Source: Enterococcus sp. 9E7_DIV0242 (lineage in GTDB: Bacteria; Bacillota; Bacilli; Lactobacillales; Enterococcaceae). Taken from it: a DNA stretch of 64,000 nt. The position numbers and the translations under genes are program-made. Shown here piece by piece: positions 26,180 to 39,474 of this stretch. Positions within the stretch are counted from its first letter, which is position 1; each line of letters starts with the position of its first letter. Under the pieces are notes generated by a model that was not told the DNA's origin, made no database searches, and saw only the letters and a list, made by a program, of their open reading frames with translations. The stretch lies in NCBI RefSeq assembly GCF_002140975.2, contig NZ_CP147247.1, positions 2,536,001 to 2,600,000 on the forward strand, given 5' to 3'.

Positions 26180-28582
26180 CTATTGCCAGATTTTCTCTTG
26201 GATAACCGTTTCCTTTCTTTCATGAAACACAGTTTGCAGCCGGCCTTCTATTAATAACTTTCGGCCTTCGATATTTTTAGTATAGCAAATCATTGCGGAT
26301 GTTTGTTGCTTTTGAACCTCTTTCAAAAATCGTTCCGCTTCTTGCCTTTTCTTTCCATAGCATTCAGGAATCGCGTATCTTTCTGCCCCGATGACCAGTA
26401 AATATCTTGGATTTTGAATCTCTCCCAACAGTTCTCGGGCAGCTTCAATAAATAAACGCTCATTGTGGTAGCTATTGGTTTTCAGTTCACAGCAAAAGCT
26501 ATCTGGCGTAGTCTGCAAGCATAGTTGATCTTCTTCAGTAAGCCAACCATCCCTCCTCATTAGGGCTACTAGCGCCTGCAATAGGTGCTCCTTTTTTCGA
26601 CATGCTTTACGCCAAATTTTCTCACGTTTTCTTTCACTAAAGTAACTGGACAGTTCCCCTGTGGTCAAGGAGGCCCAGAACCCCTTTCGAGGCTGATTGT
26701 TGATTACGAAAGATGGGGACAGCTTCTTGTCCGAGCCCTCAGTTCCAGCCTTGAAAAAGAGCGGCATCGATAGCCTTGTGCCCTGTGCTAAAGCCGCCTG
26801 CCACATCTCATTGTAACGTTTTCTATCCGCTGCCATGAATAACTGCTGATGCGTGTATGTATTCAACTGCTCCACTGTAGCTTCTTTTGGAAAATCAAAG
26901 CGATCATATCCTGTCGTGATTCTAGGCGTTCCTTCCATTTCATTAATTCCCTCAATAAAAGATAAACGTTTGATAATAGGGATGACATCGGGCTGCTTTG
27001 CTAATAGAACATTGGGAAAAGCCAGACCTAGATGCCAAATATTTGTCAACTTCTCTTCTGAGGTTCTTCGCAACCCTCGTCCACGGATTTGTTGGATCTG
27101 TACATACGAAGCTGAACGATTGCCCAAGACCACCGTATTAACAGCTGGACAATTCCAGCCCTCGCCAAGCAAACTGATTGTACCAACTAAAATATGAATG
27201 CTGTTCTGATCTAAAAGCTGTGTTGTCAGCGCTAGAATTTCCGCTTTATTTTTATCAGTCAATGGTAGGTAATAATACCCATCACACAATGGGTGCTCCT
27301 GTAAAAAATGATTAAAAGCTTGATAGTGAGCAACACTTAACCTGTGGCTGATCAATAAAAACTCGCCGCAAATCGCTGCCATTTCTGTATTAGAGCCAAT
27401 CAATTCTTTTAGCATCAGAAAGATCGGAACTACCCCGTAAGCCCACTGAGCATCTCCACCATCCAGAATTTCCTTTTGGATTCGATCCATAAAAATGACA
27501 CAGGAAAGTGCCTGTTCCAAATAGCTTTCTTCTTTGATTACGATGTGACTGATTGCTTCTTTCAGTTGGGGGATATGCTGCCGATATGCATTGTTCAATA
27601 CATACTCTGGAAACAAATGCAGTGCATCCTCACACAACCATTTCTGCTTTTCCAAATACCTAAAAATCGCTAAACCAGGCTGCTCCTTATAAAGCTGTGT
27701 ATACAGATCAGTCAGTGACTTTTTCGACTGCCTGGGGATCTCCATCTTCTTATCCAGCCCCAACACAATCCAATGCTCATTATCCAACTCATACCCTTGC
27801 TCATTCAAATAGAAGAGACAACTAAGATAGTAATCAAACTGTTTATAGATAAATTCGCTATTTTCTAAAGGCTTCTGCAAAAAAGATTGCTGCAATAAAT
27901 AATCAGTAACCTCAGAATTGCTGCAAAGCGTTTCGAAAATATCACTTTGCTCATATAAAAATCGGTTAAACTGCTGACTGCTCTCGTCTGTAGCCGAAAC
28001 AAGATAGACATAATCCTGATAGGGGGCTAATACCTGCTCCTTGATCAATTCTGAAACAGAAATCTCTTCATCGATCTCCCCATTCAGCGCCAGATAACGT
28101 TGCCATTCTTTGCGATTAGCATCAAACGGCGGCGTAGCAGTTAATGACAAAGTTTGTAGGTTTGACGTGTTCTTCTTTAGTTGAAGCAAGAGCTCTGACC
28201 AGTTGTTCTTTAAATGATGGGCTTCATCCAACACCAAAAACTGAATCCCCTGTTGCTCAAAATAAAGCGGCTCTTTGTTTTTCTTACTGTACAACTCTTG
28301 ATAGGTTGTAACAGTGACCTTTTTCAATACAGACAGGTCCGTAGAAACATCCAGCAAAGAATCATAGGTGCTTAAGGTTGTCAGCCATTGTTCCTTTAAA
28401 ATCAAAGAGGGAACCAAAATCAATGTCTTTTTCTGTAGTCGTTGAACGATGCCTACTCCTAGTAACGTTTTTCCAGAACCAGGAGGTGCAATGACATGAA
28501 GACTCTGGTCATTCAAATATTTTTCCATACTGTCAAGCACTCGCTTTTGATAGCCCCGCCATTGAATCTGCTCTTTCTTCAT
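26180..28582 (-). CDS. DEAD/DEAH-box superfamily 2 helicase
   Basis: 800 residues. Helicase motifs run in order: WRGYQKRVLD (Q-like), APPGSGKTLLG (Walker A), LVLDEAHH (DEAH, motif II), LTATPP (motif III), then in the second RecA domain GTISLLGEGWNCP and QIRGRGLRR (motifs V/VI). About 250 C-terminal residues carry no recognised nuclease or methylase motif. It is a DNA- or RNA-dependent ATPase, function not assigned. The ATG at 28582 follows AGGAGG. It shares the strand with the glycerate kinase gene upstream (42 bases apart). Confidence 0.88.
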   Translation of the reverse strand: MKKEQIQWRGYQKRVLDSMEKYLNDQSLHVIAPPGSGKTLLGVGIVQRLQKKTLILVPSLILKEQWLTTLSTYDSLLDVSTDLSVLKKVTVTTYQELYSKKNKEPLYFEQQGIQFLVLDEAHHLKNNWSELLLQLKKNTSNLQTLSLTATPPFDANRKEWQRYLALNGEIDEEISVSELIKEQVLAPYQDYVYLVSATDESSQQFNRFLYEQSDIFETLCSNSEVTDYLLQQSFLQKPLENSEFIYKQFDYYLSCLFYLNEQGYELDNEHWIVLGLDKKMEIPRQSKKSLTDLYTQLYKEQPGLAIFRYLEKQKWLCEDALHLFPEYVLNNAYRQHIPQLKEAISHIVIKEESYLEQALSCVIFMDRIQKEILDGGDAQWAYGVVPIFLMLKELIGSNTEMAAICGEFLLISHRLSVAHYQAFNHFLQEHPLCDGYYYLPLTDKNKAEILALTTQLLDQNSIHILVGTISLLGEGWNCPAVNTVVLGNRSASYVQIQQIRGRGLRRTSEEKLTNIWHLGLAFPNVLLAKQPDVIPIIKRLSFIEGINEMEGTPRITTGYDRFDFPKEATVEQLNTYTHQQLFMAADRKRYNEMWQAALAQGTRLSMPLFFKAGTEGSDKKLSPSFVINNQPRKGFWASLTTGELSSYFSERKREKIWRKACRKKEHLLQALVALMRRDGWLTEEDQLCLQTTPDSFCCELKTNSYHNERLFIEAARELLGEIQNPRYLLVIGAERYAIPECYGKKRQEAERFLKEVQKQQTSAMICYTKNIEGRKLLIEGRLQTVFHERKETVIQEKIWQ

Positions 28583-28624
28583 ACCATTCCTCCTTTTTTG
28601 CATTCTAATTACTGAGTAAACGCA

Positions 28625-29740
28625 TCATTCTCTCGCGAGCTTCAGCAATGCAGCAATATTTGCCGCCGTTCGTTCAAGATTTATTTCAGCCTCTGCTAAA
28701 ACCGTCTGCAAATCAGCTGGTTCGTTGACGGTTGAAAAGACCGCTCCAATACCATACGCAGAGGCTCGCTCACTTCCTGCGCCAAGACTGCCGCAAATAG
28801 CTACGATAGGTATGCCCATCGGTACTCTGCGTGCAACCCCAATCGGCGCTTTCCCTTCCATGCTCTGACCATCCATTCTTCCTTCCCCAACAATCACCAA
28901 ATCAGCAGAAGCTACATGCGCATCAAAGTGCAGCAAATCCAAGACATAATCGATGCCCGATACAATCTTCCCTTGCACAAAACACGCTAACCCGGCACCC
29001 ATACCGCCTCCGGCTCCACTTCCCGGCTCAGCAATCAGCTCCGGTGCAACAAGTGAATAAAAATGATGCATTGCTTGGTCTGTTTTCACCAAATCAGATT
29101 TGGCTAGACCCTTCTGCGGACCAAAAACATGTGTCGCTCCATTGTTGCCACACAAAGGATTCGTCACATCGGTAATTACCGTAATCGTCAGTTGCTCCAG
29201 CTGTTCTGAATACGGAGGACGTTGGACAGACGTCACGTTACCAAGATTCTCTCCTATCGCTTCCAGCTGATTCCCGGCCTCATCCAAAAACCTATAGCCC
29301 AAGCCCTCAGCCATCCCGATTCCCCCATCATTTGTCGCACTGCCTCCGACACCAATGAACAGCTGTTTGATTCCGTCTTCCGCCAACAATAGAATCAACT
29401 CCCCTAACCCTCTTGTTGATAGGCTTAGCGGCGCTCTTTTTTCTTTCGGTATATCCTGCAGCCCCACCAAAGCCGCCATCTCAACTAGAGCTATTTGCCC
29501 ATCGGTAGTATAAGAAACAGCTATTTCTTCACCGAAGGGCCCCGTTACTGTCTTACTTGCAGAGCTCAATCCCATATTCGCAGAAAGAGCGGCAACCGTC
29601 CCTTCCCCGCCATCACCGACAGGCAACAAGTCATATTCAGCTGCTGGAAAACTTTTTTTGAACCCTCTCTGGATGATTCGTGCTGCCTCCATGGCGGACA
29701 AGCTTTCCTTAAAAGAATCCGGCGCAATCAAAATACGCAT
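28625..29740 (-). CDS. Glycerate kinase (GarK/GlxK family)
   Basis: 371 residues. It phosphorylates D-glycerate, feeding it into glycolysis. Family signatures: MRILIAPDSFKESLSA at the start, LPVGDGGEGT, GVGGSATNDGGIGM and the AGGGMGAGL loop. The ATG at 29740 is preceded by GGAGGAG. It probably forms a transcription unit with the helicase gene downstream, with no obvious functional link. Confidence 0.93.
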   Translation of the reverse strand: MRILIAPDSFKESLSAMEAARIIQRGFKKSFPAAEYDLLPVGDGGEGTVAALSANMGLSSASKTVTGPFGEEIAVSYTTDGQIALVEMAALVGLQDIPKEKRAPLSLSTRGLGELILLLAEDGIKQLFIGVGGSATNDGGIGMAEGLGYRFLDEAGNQLEAIGENLGNVTSVQRPPYSEQLEQLTITVITDVTNPLCGNNGATHVFGPQKGLAKSDLVKTDQAMHHFYSLVAPELIAEPGSGAGGGMGAGLACFVQGKIVSGIDYVLDLLHFDAHVASADLVIVGEGRMDGQSMEGKAPIGVARRVPMGIPIVAICGSLGAGSERASAYGIGAVFSTVNEPADLQTVLAEAEINLERTAANIAALLKLARE

Positions 29741-29967
29741 ATCCACTCCTCCAATCATTGATGCTCTTACCTATCTACCATTACTATTGCCAGAAAAAAA
29801 TCTTTCGAACATTTCTCTCTGATTTCTTCATACTATCAGTTCCTATTCTATGGCTAAACCACCTCTCATACAAGTAAATTTACACGTAATGGTTTTTCCT
29901 CTTGTCTTTTCTTTTTAAAGACTGGTACACTATGGATGGCTTTCATATCGTAGCAGGAGGAAAAAAT

Positions 29968-30873
29968 ATGATCAAAAAAACATTATTTAATAACAAACAA
30001 AATAGCTGGACGACTATAAATACCGAGGATAAAGAGGAACTGAAGAAGCTGTATACCGAATACGGGATCGATGATGAAATCGTCGAATATTCTTTGGATA
30101 AGAATGAGCGGGCGCATTTAGATTATGAAGCAAAAACAAACACTTTTGTTCTTATCTTCAATGTACCAAATCGACAAAAGATCGATAATCACTATGAAAC
30201 CATCCCGATGACATTCATCATCAAAGACAATCGCTTCATCACAATCACAAATAAAAAAAATCAGTACGTTGTTTCTGCAATGGAAAGATACTTAGATGGA
30301 AACCCGGACATCACCCTTTTCAAATTTTTGTTCAGTAGTTTATTCTTAGTCACTGATTTCTTTTTCCCTTATATCGAGGAAATGAACGCCGGACGAAAAA
30401 AAGTAAATGATAAATTAAAAGAAAAGACCAGCAAGCAAAACCTGTTGCTATTATCTGATTTAGAGACAGGGATCGTCTATTTCGTTTCCGCCTCTAAACA
30501 GAATGTTGTGCTATTGGAGCAGGTCAAAACCCATCAACTCTACAAAGGGTTATCAGATATTGAAAAAGAAGAACTGGAAGATGTAGTGATTGAAGCAAAA
30601 CAGTTAGTTGAGATGACCCAACTGTCCTCCCAAATTTTGCAACAGCTTTCGGGTACTTATACCAATATTTTGAACAACAACCTGAATGAAGGGATGCGCA
30701 TCCTAACAGTCCTTTCTGTTTTACTGACGATACCCACAATCATTACCGGTTTTTTCGGAATGAACATGCCGTTACCTTTGGAAAACAATACTTCCGGCTG
30801 GCTCATCACGATCATTCTCAGCGTGTTCCTTTGGTTCGCCCTGTCCTTTGCATTAAGGAAGATCATGAAATAA
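29968..30873 (+). CDS. CorA-family magnesium/divalent cation channel
   Basis: 301 residues. A long cytoplasmic N-terminal domain is followed by two C-terminal membrane helices with the diagnostic GMN loop (GFFGMNMPL, near residue 265). CorA channels form pentamers that admit Mg2+ or related ions. The ATG at 29968 follows AGGAGG. Monocistronic, ending in a shared terminator with rpoC. Confidence 0.92.
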   Translation: MIKKTLFNNKQNSWTTINTEDKEELKKLYTEYGIDDEIVEYSLDKNERAHLDYEAKTNTFVLIFNVPNRQKIDNHYETIPMTFIIKDNRFITITNKKNQYVVSAMERYLDGNPDITLFKFLFSSLFLVTDFFFPYIEEMNAGRKKVNDKLKEKTSKQNLLLLSDLETGIVYFVSASKQNVVLLEQVKTHQLYKGLSDIEKEELEDVVIEAKQLVEMTQLSSQILQQLSGTYTNILNNNLNEGMRILTVLSVLLTIPTIITGFFGMNMPLPLENNTSGWLITIILSVFLWFALSFALRKIMK

Positions 30874-30892
30874 ACCTATTTACAAAGCAAAA

Positions 30893-30933
30893 AACCATTC
30901 GACCGAATCTAACGATTCAATCGAATGGCTTTT
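30893..30933. terminator. Bidirectional terminator between the CorA gene and rpoC
   Basis: CCATTCGA/TCGAATGG with GAATC/GATTC inside, flanked by A-runs on the left and T on the right. Confidence 0.88.
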
Positions 30934-30968
30934 CTATTATAAGAAACTATTGGCTTTCACCAGTCTTC

Positions 30969-33900
30969 TTATTTATTCAACTCATTTAATGCATCTTCTG
31001 CAGCCATCTGCGCTTCAATATCAGAGATACTGTACACATTCTCGCTAGCTACCTTCACCTCTTTTGGTTCCATGTTACGGTAACGAGCCATACCTGTACC
31101 AGCAGGGATGATCTTACCGATGATAACATTTTCTTTCAAACCAAGCAGAGGATCTTTCTTCCCACGAATCGCAGCATCTGTCAGTACACGAGTTGTTTCC
31201 TGGAAGGACGCAGCAGATAAGAAGCTGTTCGTTTCCAGAGAGGCTTTCGTGATACCAAGTAATACTGGACGACTTGTCGCAGGAACGCCACCGGCTACCA
31301 ATGTATCGTAGTTACGGTCTTTAAATTCAGCAATATCCAATAATGTTCCCGGCAAGATTTCTGTATCACCTGGGTCCATGACACGGACTTTACGAAGCAT
31401 TTGGCGAACCATTACCTCGATATGCTTATCGCCGATTTCCACCCCTTGCATACGGTAAACACGTTGTACTTCACGCAGCAGGTAGTTTTCCACTGATAAA
31501 ACATCGCGAACCTGAAGCAATTGCTTCGGATCGATCGATCCTTCTGTCAACGGCTCACCACGGTGGATCGTATCTCCTTCTGCCACCTTCATGCGGGCAG
31601 TATATGGAACAGTATACGTACGAGTATCTGTTTTCCCTTTGATCGTTACTTCTTTTTGACGTGTTGCAGGATCTTCAGAAATATCGATAACTTCACCGGT
31701 AACTTCTGTGATGACCGCTTGACCTTTCGGATTACGGGCTTCAAAGATTTCCTGTACACGGGGCAGACCTTGAGTGATATCGTCCCCGGCAACCCCGCCG
31801 GTATGGAATGTACGCATTGTAAGCTGTGTACCTGGTTCTCCGATAGACTGAGCGGCAATCGTACCAACTGCTTCTCCGACTTCAACGCCTGAACCAGTTG
31901 CCAAGTTACGTCCGTAACAGTGTTTACATACACCATGCTTCGTGTTACATGTAAATACGGAACGAATCGTTACTTTTTCAACACCAGCATCAACGATTTC
32001 TTTCGCAATATCTTCTGTAATCAATTCATCCGCACCGATGATCACGTCTTTTGTTTCAGGGTTTAGAATAGCCTTACGCGTATAACGACCCAACAGACGT
32101 TCTTCCAGTGCTTCGATGATTTCATTGCCTTCTTTGATTGCTGCGATTTCCAGACCACGATCTGTTCCACAGTCGTCCTCACGAATGATTACATCCTGTG
32201 CCACATCAACCAGACGACGAGTCAGGTAACCTGAATCGGCTGTCTTCAAGGCTGTATCGGTCATCCCTTTACGGGCTCCATGGGTAGAGATAAACATTTC
32301 CAAGACAGATAGTCCTTCACGGAAATTCGAGATGATCGGCAATTCCATGATACGTCCGTTTGGTGCGGCCATCAATCCACGCATCCCAGCAAGCTGAGTA
32401 AAGTTGGAGATGTTACCACGGGCTCCGGAATCTGACATCATGAAGATTGGATTTTTTGCATCCATACTTTCAATCAGTTTCAACTGGATCTCGTCTTTTG
32501 CACCGTTCCAAACAGCAATAACACGTTCATAACGCTCGTCATCTGTAATTAGACCACGGCGGAATTGTTTCGTAATTGTTTCTACTTGTTTATGTGCTGT
32601 ATCAATAATTTCTTCTTTTTCACTAAGAACACTGATATCAGCGATACCAACGGTAATACCGGCATGCGTAGAATGCTTGTATCCAAGGTCTTTCATACGG
32701 TCAAGCATTTTAGAAGTTTCAGTGATATGGAATCTCTTGAAGACTTCTGCAATGATATTTCCAAGGTTTTTCTTCTTGAACGGCAGAACCAGTTCTTGCT
32801 CTTTAATGTAAGTTGGGACATCTGTTCCAGCTTCCACAAAGTATTTATCCGGTGTCTGAACAGTCAAGTTGTAATCTGTCGGTTCATTCAAGTAAGGGAA
32901 CTCTATAGGCATGATCTCATTGAAAATAATCTTCCCTACAGTAGTAATCAACAGACGTTCTTTTTGCCAGTCTGTAAACGGTTTGTCACCCAATAACGTT
33001 GTTTGAACACCGATACGAGAATGTAGATGGACATAACCATTACGCCATGCCAGTACAGCTTCGTTCATATCACGGAAGACCATACCTTCACCTTCACGAT
33101 CTTCTTCTTCCATCGTCAAGTAGTAGTTACCCAAGACCATATCCTGAGACGGTGTTACAACTGGTTTTCCATCTTTCGGATTCAAGATGTTTTGAGCAGC
33201 TAGCATCAGCATACGTGCTTCTGCTTGAGCTTCTTCATTCAACGGTACATGGACCGCCATTTGGTCTCCATCGAAATCGGCATTATACGCTTCACAAACC
33301 AATGGATGCAGACGAATAGCACGCCCTTCGACCAATACTGGCTCAAATGCTTGGATACCCAGTCTGTGCAATGTAGGTGCCCTGTTCAGTAAAACTGGAT
33401 GTTCTTGAATAACTTCTTCCAGAATATCCCATACTTCATCTTCACCACGCTCAATTTTACGTTTTGCATTCTTGATATTCGTTGCAATTTCGCGTTGAAC
33501 CAATACACGCATAACGAATGGTTTGAACAGCTCGATCGCCATTTCTTTCGGTAGACCACACTGATACATCTTCAAGTTTGGTCCTACTACGATAACTGAA
33601 CGACCAGAATAGTCAACACGTTTACCTAGCAAGTTCTGACGGAAACGTCCTTGTTTCCCTTTCAACATATGAGAAAGAGATTTCAATGGACGGTTACCCG
33701 GTCCAGTAACAGGACGACCACGACGACCATTATCGATCAACGCATCAACCGCTTCTTGAAGCATCCGTTTTTCATTTTGAACAATGATACTTGGTGCATT
33801 CAGATCCAATAGACGTTTCAGACGGTTGTTACGGTTGATTACACGACGGTATAAGTCGTTCAAATCACTTGTTGCAAAACGTCCACCTTCCAATTGAACC

Positions 33901-34622
33901 ATCGGACGAAGATCCGGAGGAATAACTGGGATAACATCCATGACCATCCAGCTCGGCAGATTGCCAGAGGCGCGGAACGCTTCCAGAATATCCAAACGGC
34001 GGATTGCACGTGTTCTCTTTTGTCCTTGAGCTGTTTTCAGCTCTTCCTTCAATGAAGTAACTTCACTATCAGGATCAACAGCATCTAGTAACTGTTTGAT
34101 TGCTTCTGCACCCATTGCAGCTGAGAATCCTTGACCATACTGGTCACGTTTTTCACGATACTCACGCTCTGTCAGCAGTTGTTTTTTCTCCAAGCCTGTA
34201 TCGCCTGCATCGATTACAACATAAGAAGCAAAATAGATGATTTCCTCCAGCGCACGGGGACTCATATCTAAAACAAGACCCATACGAGACGGAATACCTT
34301 TGAAGTACCAGATATGTGAAACAGGTGCAGCTAATTCGATATGACCCATACGTTCACGACGAACTTTAGAACGAGTCACTTCTACACCACATCGGTCACA
34401 GACGATACCTTTGTAACGAATACGTTTATATTTTCCACAAGCACATTCCCAGTCTTTGGTAGGACCGAAAATCCGTTCACAGAACAAGCCTTCACGTTCA
34501 GGCTTAAGAGTACGATAGTTAATCGTTTCAGGTTTTTTTACTTCCCCGTACGACCAGCTTCTGATCTTCTCAGGCGAAGCTAAGCCGATCTGCATGCTCT
34601 CGAATTTATTTACATCGATCAA
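30969..34622 (-). CDS. rpoC: DNA-directed RNA polymerase subunit beta'
   Basis: 1217 residues, the Firmicutes length without the large insertions of other phyla. It forms the catalytic half of RNA polymerase. Visible landmarks are the N-terminal zinc site ([13 protein letters not shown] then CDRCGVE), the Mg2+-binding NADFDGD near residue 450, and the second zinc cluster [13 protein letters not shown]. The start is TTG at 34622, preceded by GGAGGG. It follows rpoB on the same strand after a gap of 447 bases. Confidence 0.99.
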   Translation of the reverse strand: MIDVNKFESMQIGLASPEKIRSWSYGEVKKPETINYRTLKPEREGLFCERIFGPTKDWECACGKYKRIRYKGIVCDRCGVEVTRSKVRRERMGHIELAAPVSHIWYFKGIPSRMGLVLDMSPRALEEIIYFASYVVIDAGDTGLEKKQLLTEREYREKRDQYGQGFSAAMGAEAIKQLLDAVDPDSEVTSLKEELKTAQGQKRTRAIRRLDILEAFRASGNLPSWMVMDVIPVIPPDLRPMVQLEGGRFATSDLNDLYRRVINRNNRLKRLLDLNAPSIIVQNEKRMLQEAVDALIDNGRRGRPVTGPGNRPLKSLSHMLKGKQGRFRQNLLGKRVDYSGRSVIVVGPNLKMYQCGLPKEMAIELFKPFVMRVLVQREIATNIKNAKRKIERGEDEVWDILEEVIQEHPVLLNRAPTLHRLGIQAFEPVLVEGRAIRLHPLVCEAYNADFDGDQMAVHVPLNEEAQAEARMLMLAAQNILNPKDGKPVVTPSQDMVLGNYYLTMEEEDREGEGMVFRDMNEAVLAWRNGYVHLHSRIGVQTTLLGDKPFTDWQKERLLITTVGKIIFNEIMPIEFPYLNEPTDYNLTVQTPDKYFVEAGTDVPTYIKEQELVLPFKKKNLGNIIAEVFKRFHITETSKMLDRMKDLGYKHSTHAGITVGIADISVLSEKEEIIDTAHKQVETITKQFRRGLITDDERYERVIAVWNGAKDEIQLKLIESMDAKNPIFMMSDSGARGNISNFTQLAGMRGLMAAPNGRIMELPIISNFREGLSVLEMFISTHGARKGMTDTALKTADSGYLTRRLVDVAQDVIIREDDCGTDRGLEIAAIKEGNEIIEALEERLLGRYTRKAILNPETKDVIIGADELITEDIAKEIVDAGVEKVTIRSVFTCNTKHGVCKHCYGRNLATGSGVEVGEAVGTIAAQSIGEPGTQLTMRTFHTGGVAGDDITQGLPRVQEIFEARNPKGQAVITEVTGEVIDISEDPATRQKEVTIKGKTDTRTYTVPYTARMKVAEGDTIHRGEPLTEGSIDPKQLLQVRDVLSVENYLLREVQRVYRMQGVEIGDKHIEVMVRQMLRKVRVMDPGDTEILPGTLLDIAEFKDRNYDTLVAGGVPATSRPVLLGITKASLETNSFLSAASFQETTRVLTDAAIRGKKDPLLGLKENVIIGKIIPAGTGMARYRNMEPKEVKVASENVYSISDIEAQMAAEDALNELNK

Positions 34623-34648
34623 AAGGGGTTCCCTCCATTTCTTAATAG

Positions 34649-34855
34649 GAAAAGCTAAACGAGTCGCCTAACTCCTGAGCAATAAGCTCGAACGAAACAC
34701 AAGATGCTCTTTATCTTGAGGTTCGTTTGACTTATTGTCGATAGAGTTGACTCGTAGAGCTAGACAATGAAAAGCTGAACGAGCCATCAAACTCATTTGA
34801 CTTATCGTCGGTTGGGTTGACTCGTGGAGCTAGACAGCGAAAAGCTAAACAAGTG
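34649..34855 (-). repeat. Tandem repeats in the rpoB-rpoC gap
   Basis: A 70-base unit beginning TTTGACTTAT.GTCG and containing GTTGACTCGT.GAGCTAGACA and GAAAAGCT.AAC occurs at about 34726-34795 and again at 34796-34855. A further fragment (GAAAAGCTAAACGAG) is at 34649-34663. Each unit can fold (GAGTTGA ... TCAAACTC with AGCT/AGCT inside). Between fragments AACGAA...TTCGTT with AAGAT/ATCTT forms another hairpin (about 34691-34728). No coding frame is supported. Confidence 0.8.
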
Positions 34856-34902
34856 ATTTTAGGAAAAACCAGACAGATTACCGAACAGCTCTCTATCGAA
34901 AA

Positions 34903-34975
34903 ATCAGCTCATAAAGCCGGCTGATAGACTATCTTCCAGACCAGATCGTGACAAAGAGCGAAATGCTTTTTGTCA
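34903..34975 (-). promoter_or_regulatory. Further hairpins in the rpoB-rpoC gap
   Basis: ATCAGC/GCTGAT (about 34903-34925) and GTGACAAA/TTTGTCAC (about 34948-34975, with GATC outside) lie in the transcribed gap closer to rpoB. They lack T-runs and may be processing sites. Confidence 0.5.
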
Positions 34976-35069
34976 CAACCTCGATCAAAAATCTAAATCA
35001 TCAGTAATTGAATACCTAAGATATAGCTGAAAAATTTAAATACTGCATCCTTTTCCAGGCTTATTCTTA

Positions 35070-38687
<3,618 letters not shown>

Positions 38688-38699
38688 GCTCTTCACCCC

Positions 38700-38926
38700 T
38701 CTAGATATAAGTCTGTCAAAACTCTACCCAAAAATTACATTTAAGTTACGAACATTAAGTTGACGTAACAAAAAGCATTTTTTGCGGTTTTTAGGCAAAA
38801 AAAAACCAAAAATAGAACGTCCTCATGATCAAAAAATCAAGTGTTTCTACTTTTGTTTCCCTATTTAAAACCGGAACGGACAATATTTCGCTCCTGCTTC
38901 GTCATTTTTTTAGATAGTTTTTGCAT
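38700..38926 (-). ncRNA. rpoB 5' leader with hairpins, possibly the Lacto-rpoB RNA motif
   Basis: On the minus strand the predicted leader of about 240 bases contains GGTTTTT/AAAAACC, GCAAAAAATGC and GTTACG/CGTAAC hairpins. Lactobacillales are known to carry a structured Lacto-rpoB RNA at this position. The assignment rests on position and folding, not on a model search. Confidence 0.45.
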
Positions 38927-38932
38927 CTATAT

Positions 38933-38961
38933 ATTCTACTTTCTTCTATAGTAAAAGTCAA
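38933..38961 (-). promoter_or_regulatory. rpoB promoter
   Basis: On the minus strand TTGACT (38961-38956), a 17-base spacer, TAGAAT (38938-38933). Confidence 0.65.
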
Positions 38962-39134
38962 GTGTTTTATTGCCTTACTTTCTACTATTTCATTATAGAA
39001 AAGTACTACCTTCTTCATTCTTCATTATTCCCTTTTCATTACACATAGACATTCTTTCTAAATATATGTTTGTTTTTTGATTTCACATTGAAAAACAATC
39101 GTTCTTTAATTCGTCTGAAAATTCTAAAAATCTG

Positions 39135-39163
39135 TTGACATTTTTCTCTTGTCTGTATATACT
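39135..39163 (+). promoter_or_regulatory. Promoter of the leader-peptide/ABC importer operon
   Basis: TTGACA (39135-39140), exactly 17 bases, TATACT (39158-39163): near-consensus. The predicted start near 39170 lies just before the ribosome site of the leader peptide. Confidence 0.85.
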
Positions 39164-39196
39164 AGGAGCAATTCAGTCTTGCGGAGGAGAATTCCT

Positions 39197-39256
39197 ATGA
39201 CACATTTATCAAATCACGCACAATTGAATAGTTACTACTTTAGCTATTTTAGATAG
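39197..39256 (+). CDS. Leader peptide rich in Tyr/Phe codons
   Basis: A 19-residue frame with a strong GGAGGAG ribosome site 8 bases before its ATG. It ends NSYYFSYFR, so five of the last seven residues are Tyr or Phe. Amino acid stretches of this kind are the sensor in ribosome-mediated attenuation. The codons lie in a segment that pairs with downstream RNA (39302-39319). The operon that follows encodes an aromatic-amino-acid-type ABC importer. No other function is evident for so short a peptide. Confidence 0.75.
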   Translation: MTHLSNHAQLNSYYFSYFR

Positions 39257-39437
39257 GTTTGTATTCATACTTCATGGGTACAGACGGCAAACTCGTTTTT
39301 GTATCTATGATGGCTAGAGCAATTTGTTTTGAACAAACAGCCGCGTAGACGATATTTCTAAGTGGCTATGACTATAAGAGGCATTTAATCTGTTCTTATC
39401 ATCCATTTAGGCATATTGTCTAAATGGATTTTTTGTT
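39238..39437 (+). promoter_or_regulatory. Attenuator: control-codon helix, antiterminator and terminator
   Basis: Control-codon segment 39238-39255 can pair with 39302-39319 over 18 positions with one mismatch and a few G-U pairs. Terminator: ATCCATTTAG (39401-39410) pairs perfectly with CTAAATGGAT (39420-39429), then six T. Antiterminator: CTAAGTGG (39358-39365) pairs with CCATTTAG (39403-39410), and ATAAG (39374-39378) with CTTAT (39395-39399), excluding the terminator. AGCCGC (39339-39344) can pair with GTGGCT (39362-39367), hiding the antiterminator. The gene starts about 40 bases after the terminator. Confidence 0.75.
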
Positions 39438-39474
39438 TCATTGAGGACTAAAAAAGAAAATGGAGGAACTAATG

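Noticed and set aside
33000..33319. Plus-strand frames opposite rpoC
   Set aside because: Antisense shadows of a highly conserved gene.
39164..39474. Importer leader considered as a T-box riboswitch
   Set aside because: No AGGGTGGNACCGCG core; a translated leader peptide with control codons explains the structure better.
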